A stretch of DNA of 64,000 nucleotides, taken from contig PYIU01000002.1 in assembly GCA_003415625.1 (NCBI GenBank), forward strand, positions 3,472,001 to 3,536,000, in the 5' to 3' direction. The translations under genes and the position numbers were made by a program. Source of the DNA: Aquanectria penicillioides. Its lineage: Eukaryota; Ascomycota; Sordariomycetes; Hypocreales; Nectriaceae. The notes under the pieces are model-generated. The model did no database searches and was not told the origin of the DNA. It worked only from the letters and a program-made list of their open reading frames with translations. Below, piece by piece: positions 1 through 12,240 of this stretch (positions are counted from its first letter, which is position 1; every line of letters begins with the position of its first letter).

Positions 1-1182
1 TGCTCGATTATCAGAATGTGCTGATCCAATCGGTTCTAACCGAGCGGTTCTCTGGGTAAGTGGGCGCTTTTCTCCCTCCCCCCTCCCCCTGAGCTTGAGC
101 TCATCGTATGTCAGTGCCCCTCCCGCCTCCATCGACCAGACGGTCAGCGACTTCGACGGCGTTACCTTCCATATCTCGACCCCTGAGACCAAGACTCAGA
201 TCCTGCTTTCGATTCAAATAAGGTGCTTCCCGGACCTCGTTCAGTATGGTGCCGAGGAGGTTCTGCAGCGCGAGTATGGACAATACGTGGCCCCGGTCGA
301 GCCGGGCTTCGACTTCTCAGTCATGGTAGACCTAGAGAACCTACCGGAACCCAAGGGTACGGATTTCTGTCTCGGTGATATTGTGGTTTTTATTTATTTT
401 TTTGGTGCTGACGAGAGAATCAGAGGATCGCGATGCACTTGCCCTGAAGTTTGCCCTCCTCAAGCGCAATGCCATGGCTGCGCCGTTTGAGCAAGCCTAC
501 CAGGAGCACTATCAGCTGAAGGAGGAGGCTTCCAAGTTCACATCTGAGGACGCCCCTCAAGGAGTCCGTGAAGGTGGCGAAGTCAAGGCTATTCACTACC
601 GCGAGGAGGAAGCCATCTATGTGAAGGCCAGCCACGACCGAGTCACCGTCATCTTCAGCACCGTCTTCCGAGAGGAGACCGACCGAGTGTTCGGCAAGGT
701 CTTTATTCAAGAATTCGTTGACGCCCGAAGGAGAGCTATTCAGAATGCCCCGCAAGTACTGTTCAGGAACGACCCGCCACTCGAGCTGCAAGGTGTCCCA
801 GGTGTCCGAAACACTGGAACAGGAGAGATTGGCTACGTCACATTCGGTATGCAATCTCAAGCCTAGCAAGCAAGAGCTAAATTGACAATTTCACAGTTCT
901 TTTCCCTCGCCATCTTACTCCTCAGCGAATGGCCGATGTTATTTCTCACATCCAGACTTTCCGTGATTATTTCCACTACCATATTAAGGCATCTAAGGCC
1001 TACATCCACTCTCGAATGCGAAAGCGAACCGCCGATTTCCTTCAAGGTGAGGCCAACTCAATACTTTTTGTTGGTTATAATGAAGTTAACACGTATCAGT
1101 GTTGCGTCGTGCCCGGCCTGAGAACGAGGAAAGAGAGAGGAAGACTGCGAGCGGCAGGACTTTCAAGGTGCAAGGAAACTAG
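1..1182 (+). CDS. ARPC2: Arp2/3 complex 34 kDa subunit (ARPC2), 5' end cut by window edge
   Basis: ARPC2 is the structural core subunit of the seven-part Arp2/3 complex, which nucleates branched actin at cortical patches. I see five exons: 1-55, 115-356, 424-846, 897-1046 and 1100-1182, with GT..AG introns between them, all in phase. The visible protein begins [18 protein letters not shown], which matches the family N-terminus, so only a few codons should lie outside the window. Other family-typical stretches are [36 protein letters not shown] and, near the end, [20 protein letters not shown]. About 316 residues are visible, close to the usual length of about 320. The stop is TAG at 1180-1182. 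The second-exon start at 115 was chosen over upstream AGs because it restores the expected GAPPASID junction. lcl3 follows on the same strand 382 bp downstream. Confidence 0.93.
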
Positions 1183-1564
1183 GTGTTTGGATAGATGGAG
1201 GCCAAGGTTCCATATTATAACAGCACAAATAAGGATGTGTCTTCCAACATCAGTTGGCGGAGCATTATGGGGATTAGACATGATGGAGGGAGATAGTTGC
1301 AACGAGCGAATGAACCACAAAATCTCATCAATTAAAATTCTCCAACTAGAGGAATAAGTTCCAAATGTAAAGCTAGCCAAGGCAAATTGATTCCTTGTTG
1401 TTTGCTTGGTGTTGCATCCGCCCTGCAGATAATCTCGCCTGAGGCACCCAGCTAGCGCGGGCTAAGGAACATCCCACCTCGCAGCGTTGTGGCGGGAAGC
1501 TAAGAACTCTTTGACGGTGTGCCAACCCAACACTCGGCAACACGACTGCCGGGTCGCAACAACA
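1183..1564. other. Intergenic, ARPC2 to lcl3 (382 bp)
   Basis: This stretch holds the 3' end of ARPC2 and the presumed promoter and leader of lcl3. I see no coding frame, RNA gene or distinct repeat. Genes on both sides read rightward. Confidence 0.6.
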
Positions 1565-2421
1565 ATGGTATGGCCTTTTGGATCGTCGAGTTCGGGAAAG
1601 GATGAAGAACGCAAAAAACTCGAAGAAAAGCAAACCGCGCGTGGTTCAGTGTCATGGACCGAGTCCTTAGGCACACCCGATGACCATTATGTAGCTGCGA
1701 AGGAATGGGCACCCATTGTCTTGTTTTCGCTCGCCGGTCTATCCGCTCTACAACTATATGCGAACTACCTACGAAGAATACCAGGAGCTGCTTTCGTTCG
1801 TCCGCACTTCTTTCGAAACCGGAGCTTGTATGGGAGGGTTACAAGTGTCGGTGACGGCGACGGCTTCCACATGTTCCATACCCCGGGAGGACGTGCAGTG
1901 GGATGGGGTTGGTTAAGGAGGATTCCAGAAAAGAGAAAAGACTTGAAAGATCGAACGGTAGGATGGGAGCGGATAATTGAGGACCGACACCGACTGATGG
2001 ATTTGAGCAGATCTCTATTCGAATCGCAGGTGTTGATGCACCCGAATTAGCCCATTTCGGCCGGCCGACGCAGCCATTCGCCGAGGACGCATTCAAGTGG
2101 CTAACGAGTTACATTCTCAACCGCAATGTTAGGGCATATATATACAAGCGAGATCAGTACAATCGAATCGTTGCCACAGTTTATGTTCGGCCGTTCTTGT
2201 TTCGCAAAAACGTGGGCTTAGAAATGGTCAAGCGTGGACTCGCAACAACTTACGAAGCCAAATCGGGCGCCGAATTTGGAGGATTGAAAAAGGTATATGA
2301 AAAGGCTGAAGCCGCAGCCAAGAGGAAGAGAGTGGGTATGTGGTCGGTCGATCCGTCCAAGTTTGAGAGCCCAAGAGAGTACAAGTCAAAATGGGGGAAG
2401 CACGAGAGTAAAGACGCTTAA
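1565..2421 (+). CDS. lcl3: Probable endonuclease LCL3 (membrane-anchored SNase-like)
   Basis: LCL3 proteins are fungal staphylococcal-nuclease-like enzymes with an N-terminal membrane anchor, reported at mitochondria/membranes. There are two exons, 1565-1957 and 2011-2421, separated by a 53-bp phase-0 intron, giving 267 aa. The start at 1565 gives the family-typical MVWPFG opening. A hydrophobic anchor spans about residues 49-66 ([18 protein letters not shown]). The SNase core starts around [12 protein letters not shown]. Catalytic-type residues are visible: R135 and D140/E143 in the [11 protein letters not shown] stretch, and R183 in [12 protein letters not shown], corresponding to R35, D40/E43 and R87 of the S. 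aureus enzyme. The C-terminus has the family motif [20 protein letters not shown]. Nothing looks broken. The natural substrate is not established. Confidence 0.93.
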
Positions 2422-5210
2422 TACCAGGCAATGCGTGAACTATACAGCACCAAGGCATTGCCTTGCAGAGGGAATAGATTGGACGAGTTGGAGACGTATG
2501 CTTCGACCTGGCGAACACGACGTCCAGCTACCAATGCACTGTCCACGGGAGCCATTCAGCTGTTTTTTTTTGGGGGGGGGGAGTTTGTAGTGATGAAAAT
2601 CATGAATTATGCCAGCCATATGCCGTTGACGCCACTATGGAGGGAGATGTAGGCAGGCGTTGGTTGGTACAGTAGAATTCGGTGCCACTTTGACTCACAT
2701 TGATGTGGGCTCGTATCTCATTTGGTTGACCCGCCAGCGCAGCCCGCGCCCCAAGCACTATCTAAAGTATCATAAAGCTATGGCAGAGAGCCACGCTACA
2801 AGCATCCCCCAGAAGCAAAATTCATGCACTCAAGAGCGGTGGTGGTGGTCAGCAAATGGAGCGTGCCACGTCGACGGCGGCGACCATAAGGCCGAAGTAG
2901 GGACTTGGCCAAGTGTGACCTGCAGAAGCAGAAGCAAGCGTGATGCCGATGGTTGAAGCAAGCAAGGGATAGAGATGTGCCAACTCAGATTGCAGCGGTT
3001 TCACACCACCCTGTCACTGACTTGTGTGTCGGCGCCCGGCACGGCAGGGTTCGGGTTCGGGAAGACATGGCCTGGATCAAACCTGTTCGATCACCTTGCC
3101 CCTCTACGCTGTGAGTTACAGGTTGCGCTGGATCTGTAGGTCGGAACGGTTATGCACCGAAATATGCTGTGATGTCAGACTACGGGGCCCTAGAAGCATG
3201 AACACGCGTGGTCCAAGGCCTTCTAGACGCAGCTAATGCATGCCTTTTTCTGATTGGTGAATGAGGGAGTTGGGTTCATTTTGTTGGCAAATCTCTTTTC
3301 TGTCGATGCGCCACCAAAATCCTTGTTTCCTCTGTGCCATGTTTCTCCAATGCAGAGAAGAATCGATCATGTTTGTCTCGGACATAGCACAATGCATTCT
3401 CTTTATCTTGGCCTTGTTGAACCCCGTTCACCACGTATGCCCCTGTCCGAGACAACCGAAGAGTTGTCACGACACAGATGGGTCGCAGTGCTAAAAGATT
3501 ACCCCTGCCAGCGGCCAACCTCCCAAGCCTCCTTGGTTCTAGTGCAAGGAGGTTGACAAAATCCACTGAACCATGGTTAGGCCTCTTGCGTGCACCAAGA
3601 TTAATGTCCGTCCCCATGCTCATGGTGGCCTGCAAAGCGGGTCGGCGGCCAACATCCCCTGGAGCGAACAGGGGTCCAGCACCCGGCAGACCACGAATAG
3701 CACGACTTGCTCAGCGGTGAGGAGATGGGGGCAGCAGGCGGAAGTGTGCAATGGATGCACAGAGGAGGGGACTTGCGTGTCTCCTGGCCTGTGTCTCTGC
3801 TCCACCTGCCTCCTCGTACCTGAGCTGAGCCCGTAGACTAAACCATCTTCCTCTTCCTTTCGCGAGAATTCCATCACCCGCGAGCGGAGGGGATCCTTAC
3901 CTTTTGGGAGCTCACTCTGCCCGGTTTTTCAGTCATTCCTTTCTCATTCTATTATTACTTTAGCGTCTCTGTGTGTGCGTGACGCATCGCCCGGCCACTG
4001 CGCCTCTACACTCTCTGCCCAATTGGCTTTTCGTCGTTCTTTTTCATAGCCTCTCCTGTCAGCACCCGCCTGTCATTCACTCACTCACGTACGACGCATT
4101 TTCCACCCCGATCGAACGCGCAGCCGGCCTAGATTCCTTCGGATCCCGTGGCGTCGATATCAGAAACCGCAAGACTTATCGGATTCCCCAACGTTGGAGG
4201 CGCTGCTGCACTCCAACGTGGCCGAGAATCGCATTCTATTCCCTCCTTTTTGGTTCCCACCCACACGCCCTCCAGGCAAAAAGCAAAGCGACTTTGACGC
4301 GGCATACCCCATCACGTTATTCACCAAACTTTCGCGGCCTAAAAATACCAAGGCAGCGATACCTATACACACGATCACTACCGACTAGATTTCAACAACA
4401 CAAAAACAACTTGGCCCAGCAATCAATCTCGCAGTGACTCCAAAATCGCCGGTGTCACACCTAGATTTCGGTGCCGCACTAACTAAGGCCTATCCCCGAG
4501 CCTGCACTACGTACCGGTACGCCCGACTCCCTCCAAGCCTTCAGTGCATGGCCACAACACTCGAAAAAGAAGGCAACTGTGCAAAGTCGACGTTCATTCT
4601 CCCGTTCGTGCAACGCTGCACAGTGTCTAGCCTCTTCTTTTTCTGAGCCATAGGGTCTCATTGTCGAGTGTGTTCACTGAGCAACTGTGGTCTAACTTTC
4701 AGCGCCTCAGGTACCGTGGACAGTGGATTTAGGCACTAGCCAAACCAGGCTAGCGGCTTCTCATTCGAAGGCTCAGTGCACGTCTCGAATTGGGCCTTCG
4801 CCATCACTAGCAATTTCCCGCATTTGTGCCTGTGCTGCACACACTGCAAACCAGCAAACAAACTTGACATCAACATCCCGCGATTCCAACTCGATTTCCC
4901 CCCCGCGAGCGACCACGACCGACGACGAAACGAGACCTCACGACGACTTCTCAGCTGTCTTTCATTCCGAACTACCGATTTCCAACTTTGAGAAGAGTCA
5001 AACCCCGCCTCCTGTCGCATCCCTTGCGCACACCTGTCCGAGCGCGTGCCCGACCGCCCCTTGTTATGAACTACGCTTCAACCTGAGATGCTTAGAAGAT
5101 TACGTTCGCTGCCAACGACATACTCAGGACCCGGTCTTCGTGCGCCGGAACTCGACACGACTCCGTTGGCCAGGTTTTAAGGCACACCTCGTCGACCAAA
5201 CGCGACAGCA
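2422..5210. other. Intergenic, lcl3 to rax2, including the rax2 leader
   Basis: No supported gene lies in these 2.8 kb. A T9-G10 homopolymer junction sits at 2563-2581. From about 3.9 kb the + strand becomes C/T-rich, as in a fungal promoter and 5' leader. A textbook 3' splice signal (CTAAC at 4692-4696, AG at 4701-4702) suggests a leader intron of rax2 ending at 4702; its donor is uncertain. An open frame at 4723-5271 overlaps the rax2 start in another frame. Confidence 0.5.
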
Positions 5211-8200
5211 ATGCGATTGCCTTTTCAGAGGCGCCGCTCAACGGCGCGCCAAGCCCAGAGTGTGGGCTTAAGCCTCCTAAGCCTGGCCACGTTGGCGCCG
5301 TCACTATCAGATGCCATCAGCTTCAATGCGGTGTCATCGCCGAATCTTGACTTTTCGAAATTAGGGAGGATTGGAGTGGTTGGAGATTTCAGTGGTATTT
5401 CACTCTACGAATACGAAGGCCAAACCGAACGAACTCGCAGCACCAACGGCAGTGAATCGCTTCTTACACAACTTCCCAACGGCGCGCTAGGTTCGCTCGT
5501 TTCCAGCGATGCGTCGATCAAAGCCATGTGCGCTTTTGAATTCAACAATGGAAGCATGCAGGGAGTCATCATTGGTGGTAATTTCACGAGTTTGAACGGC
5601 ACACAATCCAAGGCCATTGCTCTCTTTAACCCCAACACAACCACAATTACACCGCTCGACGGCATTGAGGGCGAAGTGAACGCTGTTCTATGCGACAAGG
5701 AACGAGACACGGTCTATGTTGGCGGCAACTTTAAGGGTGCCAACTCGACCAATGCGATCGCCTGGGTTGGTAACAGTGGGTGGACAAACTTGCCCTTTGC
5801 TGGGTTCAACGGGCCTGTAAATGCCATCACCAAAGCCTCGAACGGGCACATTATTTTCGGCGGTACCTTCACCGGACTGGGAAACACCAGCACACCGAGC
5901 CAACCTGACGGCCAAACTATCAACCTTTCAAAGGCCAACATCACCGCTGGAAACAGTGCGTCAACCAGCGGGTTCAGCAACCCAAAGAACATTGTTTGTT
6001 CCGGGGATACAGATACCTCTGGGACCACTTGGCTGTTGGAGGACGACACTGCGGGCTACTGGGAGGCCAAGTTTGGCTTTGGTTTTAAGCCAACGAAGCT
6101 CAGGCTTTGGAACACCCAGCATGATGGCAGAGGCACCAAGACTTTCCGTTTCAACGCCTTCCCCATCAATGGCATCATGAATCTCACTTACACCGATCCC
6201 GATAGTGGCGAGAACCGAACTTGCACAAGCGAGTGTCCTCTCCAAAACAAGAAAGCGTATCAAGACTTCCACTTCGTCAACCAAGTCGGAATGAACAGGT
6301 TCCGCATTTCTATCTCTGATTGGTATGGCAGCGGCGGTGGTCTCGCTGGTATTGAGCTATACCAGGATGACATTTTTGCCTACGCCATCACCGACTTCAA
6401 CGAGCCATCGTGCGGCGGGGTCGAAAATCCTTCGTCTGCCACGGCAACAGGACCTTGGTCTGAGTCGCCTTCTTTCGAGAGCAGTTCCGAGTACCTAACT
6501 GCAGAGCTCACCGGCAGTTTCTCCTCCAAGTCTGCTTCGGTGGTGTTCTACCCCAATGTCAAGGAGTCCGGCAACTATTCGGTCAACATGTATACCCCTG
6601 GCTGTCAGCAGGACGGGTCCTGTCTGACAAGAGGTCGTGTTAATGTTACGGGTGTCATGGCGACTGGAACCGACAATGATTCCAACTTCACCACCACCTT
6701 ATTCCAGACGAACAATTACGACAAATATGACCAAATTTACTTCGGATACATTGAGCAGAGCTCCTCTTCGTTCAAGCCTGCCATCACCCTCACCCCGCTC
6801 GCAGACCAGGATGTCAGCACGTTGACCATCGTTGCTCAGAGAGTTGGTTTGACGCTGATTGATTCAACCGGGGGCCTCAATGGGCTCTTCGATTTCAATC
6901 CCAAGGATACCACGGTTAATACGTCGAGTCTACAAAACTCGACCATCAACCGACTCGGTGCAAGCTTTGATCGTACTTCTGGCGTCACCTCCTTGATCAC
7001 CGATGGTGACACGACCTATGTTGGTGGTAACTTCACATCCAAAGACCATGACAACATTCTTGCCATTATCAAGGAAGAGAGCGTCAAAACTCTTGATGGG
7101 GGCATCAACGGTCAGGTCATCAGCATGTACCTCAACGACACGAACCTATTTGTCGGAGGCGACTTCTCCAATACCCAAAAGAACTCCGTCAAGGGGATGG
7201 ACAACGTTGCTGTCTACGACACGACAAAGGACTCTTGGAGCGCTTTGGGTGCTGGCGTCGACGGTGTGGTTGAGTATGTTGTGCCACTCAGGATCAACAT
7301 TACTACAAACACCCCAGAAATCGTCATTGCTTTCTCAGGCTCGTTCTCACAATGCAACGCTTTTGACAACACCAGCGCCACTTCGGTTGATGGATTCGCC
7401 ATCTGGGTGCCTTCAAAGAACAACTGGTTGCAGAACCTCAACGGATCTTTGCCAGGATACAGTGGTGTTCTGACTGCAGCCATTCTGGACCTCCCATACA
7501 ACCAAGGCTCTCTCTTTGCTGGTTCCATCTCCTCTGCCCAGCTAGGTGCCAACGGTGCTGCCACTCTGTCGGAGGATGGTTTTGGCCAGTTTCCGCTCAA
7601 GATTCAATCTCAGTCAACCTCATCCAACTCAAGCTTGAGCCGCCGGGATGTTGTACCTATCAATGACATCTCCGGCGTGGTGACTGGTCTGTTCTATGAT
7701 GAGAACGATCACAACATCACTGTCCTTGCCGGCCATTTCACCACCAATTCCTCTGACAACAAAGAAGTGAATAACATTGTTCTCATTGAGGATGAAAAGG
7801 TACTAGGTTTGAGCTCTAATATTTCGAGTTCGTCGACATTTGTCACTGTGGCAATCCGCAGCTCGACACTCTTTGCTGGTGGTGACGTTAGTGGAACCAT
7901 CGGAGGAAGCAGCATCAAGGGACTCATCTCCTACAACGTTGAATCTAAATCGTTCAACTCTCAGCCACCTGCACTATCGGGCGGCAACGGCACCGTTTCC
8001 GCTATCGCCGTTCGTCCCAGCACCGCCGACATCTATGTTGGGGGGTCTTTCGACAGCGCCGGTGCCCTGGATTGCCCAGGCCTTTGCGTGTACAATACAG
8101 ACTCGAGTCAATGGAATCGCCCCGGGAGCGAGCTTCGAGGAAATGTCACCTCCTTGATGTGGATATCCAGCACCGAACTAGTTGTCGGTGGTGATCTCAG

Positions 8201-8964
8201 GGCCAACGCCTCGGACCAGCGATACCTCGTGCACTGGGATGCTAAGAAGGAGGTCTGGAGCAATTATCCTAGCTCCAGTGATATTCCTGGACCCGTGCGA
8301 GTCCTCACTGCAGGCTCAAGCGATCGATCCCAAGTCTGGATTTCGGGTATCTCAGCCACTGACAATTCCGTATTCCTCATGAAATACGACGGGAAGAAGT
8401 GGCAAACCGCCAAACCGACCTTGTCTTCGGATAGCATCGTTCGTGGCCTCCAAGTCTTTTCCGTCTCGAAGGACCACGACCAGCATGACATCCTAGACAA
8501 GGATCAAGTCTTGATGTTGACTGGTTCAATCAATATTCCTGGATTTGGATTGGCATCCGCTGCAATCTTCAATGGCACCAGCTATCAGCCGTATGCTTTG
8601 ACTATCAACTCGGACAACTCCCCTGGGAGCATTGCCAGTATTTTCTCCCAGAAGGACGATTTCTTCTCATCTAACAGTATGTCCCATCCCTTGGTGCAAA
8701 ATAATGGACACAACGCTAATGTTTCTTGCAGCGAGCCACATGCCCTTGGTCTTCGTTATTCTCATCGGCCTTGCCATCTCTCTTGGCTTGATGCTCCTCC
8801 TTGTTTTGGCGGGCATCATCCTCGACCGAGTACGCAAGAGGCGTGAGGGATATGTCCCTGCTCCTACATCCATGTACGACCGGGGAAGCGGTATTCAGAG
8901 AGTGCCCCCTCATGAACTCTTCGAGTCTCTCGGACAAGGGCGAACAGGCGCTCCGCACGTATGA
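5211..8964 (+). CDS. rax2: Polarity / bud-site selection protein RAX2
   Basis: RAX2 is a large type I membrane glycoprotein. In yeasts it marks division sites and polarised growth sites, acting with Rax1. There are two exons, 5211-8676 and 8732-8964 (55-bp intron), giving 1232 aa, a usual size for the family. The N-terminus has a basic patch followed by a hydrophobic signal sequence up to about residue 35. The ectodomain is rich in N-x-S/T sites and repeatedly shows kelch/beta-propeller-like strands of the form VYVGGNF, IIFGGTF, LFVGGDFS and IYVGGSFD. The second exon encodes the only strong C-terminal membrane segment (about residues 1161-1186, MPLVFVILIGLAISLGLMLL onward), then a short basic cytoplasmic tail ending at residue 1232. 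The intron therefore separates the ectodomain from the membrane anchor, and retaining it would give an unanchored protein. Confidence 0.93.
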
Positions 8965-11900
8965 GACCCAAGATCTAGGGAGGTTGTCGTCGTTTTAGCA
9001 AGCATGCATGTCAGGGTTTGATTTTCTGGCGTTTGGGTAGGTGTATGGGATATTGGTCCATGGGGGATCCATTGGACTTTTGAAAGGGATCTCATATCCC
9101 AATCGGGCAAGACTCGTGGTCGGAATCAAGAAGATGCACCGTTGAGCTCAAAAACGAGCCAACAATACCCCTACTTCGGCTGGATTCCTTGAGGGGGACG
9201 GCCACGGACGACTTTCCCATCCCCGAGCGAGCCGTTGCTTTTTCACAGCCTTTCTCTTTCTTTCTTTTTGCCTCTCTCTTATACTTCGCTTCACGAGGTC
9301 ATGACCCGTCGGTTAATGTTTACCTGTCTATTTTGTCCCACCAGCGCTGGGACGCATTTCTCTCACTCGGATCACTCTTTTCTTGTCTTGTTTTCCTTCG
9401 ATGTACAGTATCATTCAGAGAAGTCTCCGTCACCGAGGCTGTGGACAACATTTAGGCACAGCATATCGGTTCCTCGCTGATTTTTTTCTATTCACTGTTC
9501 GTCCCTTGACAGGGCAGGGAGATATCGGAGTGCTTTTCTTTGTTTTTATCTCATGGAACGAGGGGATTTTTCGGGAGAGCTGTCGAAAGAGCGATTATTT
9601 ACAGTGGTGGAACTTTGCCTAGAACCAAATCATATGAATGGAAAGAGTTCCTTAGACGAACATTTGTGTTGCATGACGTTAGATGTGTATAGCCAGAGTC
9701 GTCGCGATCCTGCCATGTAAACCCTAATCTCTCCTTGTCTATTTCAACACTTGTAGTTTCTCGTCGCGATATTGGTTGGATGTCCGACCCCACGGTGCCG
9801 CCGCTGTATGAGACGAGACGCGCAGAAAGACGGCATTCGCGCCTGTCTCTTGAGGTTCCGTCCGGTTGCGGCAATTCTACCAGAGTTAGGTAGGCTGTTG
9901 TTATATATACATGCTTGCGGAAGAGCGAGGGCAGTAAGATCAATGGTCAGTTATCATTGCCAATCGATGCCCGATAAAGGCAACCACCAGCGATACCTTT
10001 ACGAGCATGAATTATGTTCTCCCATATTGAAGGAGAGGATCCTGCTGCGTCGGTGGTATTTGCAAACAGTGGCGATATCTCCTTGGGTTGCGCTCATCGA
10101 TACGGTGGCTGTTGGGGCCGAGCATCGTCGCCAATCTACATCCAACACCATAGAATTGGGCAGTTTTGTGGTGTCTGACTATAATAACATCGCGAGTGTC
10201 ATTTCGGGTCTGTACATGGAACATGGACTTGTTGCGCGATCTTCTTGGCTCTTTTAAGCTGTGACTTTGTGATTCCGCTTGAGATCCTCCCCATTCGAAT
10301 AAGAGTTGTGATCGAGTTGCTTACGTTTTCATGGCAACCTGAGCTCCTAACTTGAGATTTTACAGAACAACGACGGTTCTCAGCAATGGCAATAAAATAC
10401 GATTCAAAAGAAAAAAAGCCACCCCAGCCTATCGTATTATCCAATACCAGTAACCCGCAATTACTGAATGGATGAGAGAGTTCGATATCATTTTGCAGCA
10501 TCCTCTCGACGCTATGCAGTGACCTACCCTACACTCCCATTACCACAACACGTCATGAGAAAAAAAAAACTGTCGAGACCATACAATTCGCACTTTACTG
10601 TCTTACTACAAAGGCAACGTGCCGCTCTAGTCGTAGTGCCAATTACGTCACATCGTTCCTTGTCCCAAGCTTCTGTTTCTGCTCTGTCCTTCTTTTACGT
10701 GTTTTCCCACGCCTGTGTCCTAAACATGGACATGTCTCGGCGGCTTTCCTCAGCAACCTGGGGAGCATGACCTCTGCGAAAGCAACCACAAGCCCCGTGG
10801 CATGGGGGGTTTTTTTTTGGCACGCCTCCCTACAGACCTTGGGGGGGGATTAATCGAAAGACAAGAAAGAGCACGGATGAAAACAATAAAGGGGACCGTG
10901 CCAGAACGGCTGTATCGGGGAGATGGGAATATGAGACCGCGGAGAGGCTTACAGATAATCAGCCAATGTATCCCGCTTCCCTTGGCGTGCACGACGTCAA
11001 GGCTGGCTGAAAGCAACTCTGTGATGCAATGCTTATTCCTTAACGATGACGGCCCAAAGGGTCCAAAGAGGGGAAATTAAAACACAGAGATAACATGGCC
11101 AGGGCATTTGATAGCGAAGTGCATCAAAAGTCCCTTGGCTAATAGCTAGCTAGTCCGATGACGATTCGTGGCGCACCTTTCTTTCACATAGCCGCAAACA
11201 AGCACAAAGGCAAAAGGGCGAAAGAGGGCCACCAGGCTGGAATAAGCCGTGAACCTCTACTAGTAATTTAGAAGTTCTCCCGATGACGCAGGGCTAAAAC
11301 CGCGGCGAGAATCTGGGAACAGGACCTGGCCGGTCGTCCAACGTGGGCGATGAGGCGAATGCCCCAATGGTCCGGCGCCGCCACGGCATCATCGCGGCCT
11401 TGGAAGACCCAGGGCGTCTGTCCGTCCCACTGCTTGGGGCGTGCTACGGCCATGACGATGGTACACACCCACGGAAATGTAGGCAAGATGAGCGGCGGCG
11501 ACGCGGACGGGTATGGCACCCGGCCCACTACGACGGCGACAAGACGATAATCGGCGGGTGTCGGCCGAGCGAGCGCATGTGCATGTACCGTATGTGCGTA
11601 TGTGCGGATGTATGCAAGTATGTAGGTATGTATATGCGTACAAACACGTACAGGTATAATCAAAATGACATGACAGGACCGAAATGCCAACTACCGGCGC
11701 CATGGGGACGGCAATTGGTAGACAGACAAAGGCAAGTGGGCGGCGTGGACAAGCGCAAGTCTGGAGGTGTGATCTAATAAGCAGGGAATGGGAATTGCTG
11801 GAATCCCATGTCTGGAGAGCGATATGCAAGGCCCAAATAGCGTCCAGTACTTGAGCACTTGTCTCGGCGAGATCGCGGGTGGACTAGGGCGGACAAAAGC

Positions 11901-12206
11901 CACATCCATTTCAGTTTCGACGACGACTAACGCCTGCGTCGTACCCTGGGATATTTGCTCACTTCTCATGACGCACGATTCAAGACGTGTCCTGGGGAGG
12001 GGGGGGAGGATGATCCGGCCTGACTTCATGGGCATTGCCTACCATCTGTCCCATGCAGGCGAGTGAGTGGCTCACACCAGTCCGTCTTGTGCTTGTTTCT
12101 TTTTGGCTCAGATGCATGCGGGTTGATGGTCTGGGCGGAGCGCCTGAAAAAGAAAACAGAGACATAGAGGATGAGAGGGAGGATAAGAGGACGAGAGACA
12201 GCTAAG

Positions 12207-12240
12207 AAAAAAAAAAAAAAAAAAAAAGGGGGGGGGGGGG
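12207..12240 (+). repeat. Homopolymer junction A21-G13
   Basis: Twenty-one A directly followed by thirteen G. One of several A/T-run to G-run junctions in the gene-free parts. Confidence 0.9.

Noticed and set aside
9772..10257. 161-codon plus-strand open frame in the gene desert
   Set aside because: No family resemblance and not unusual for chance over 12 kb searched in six frames.
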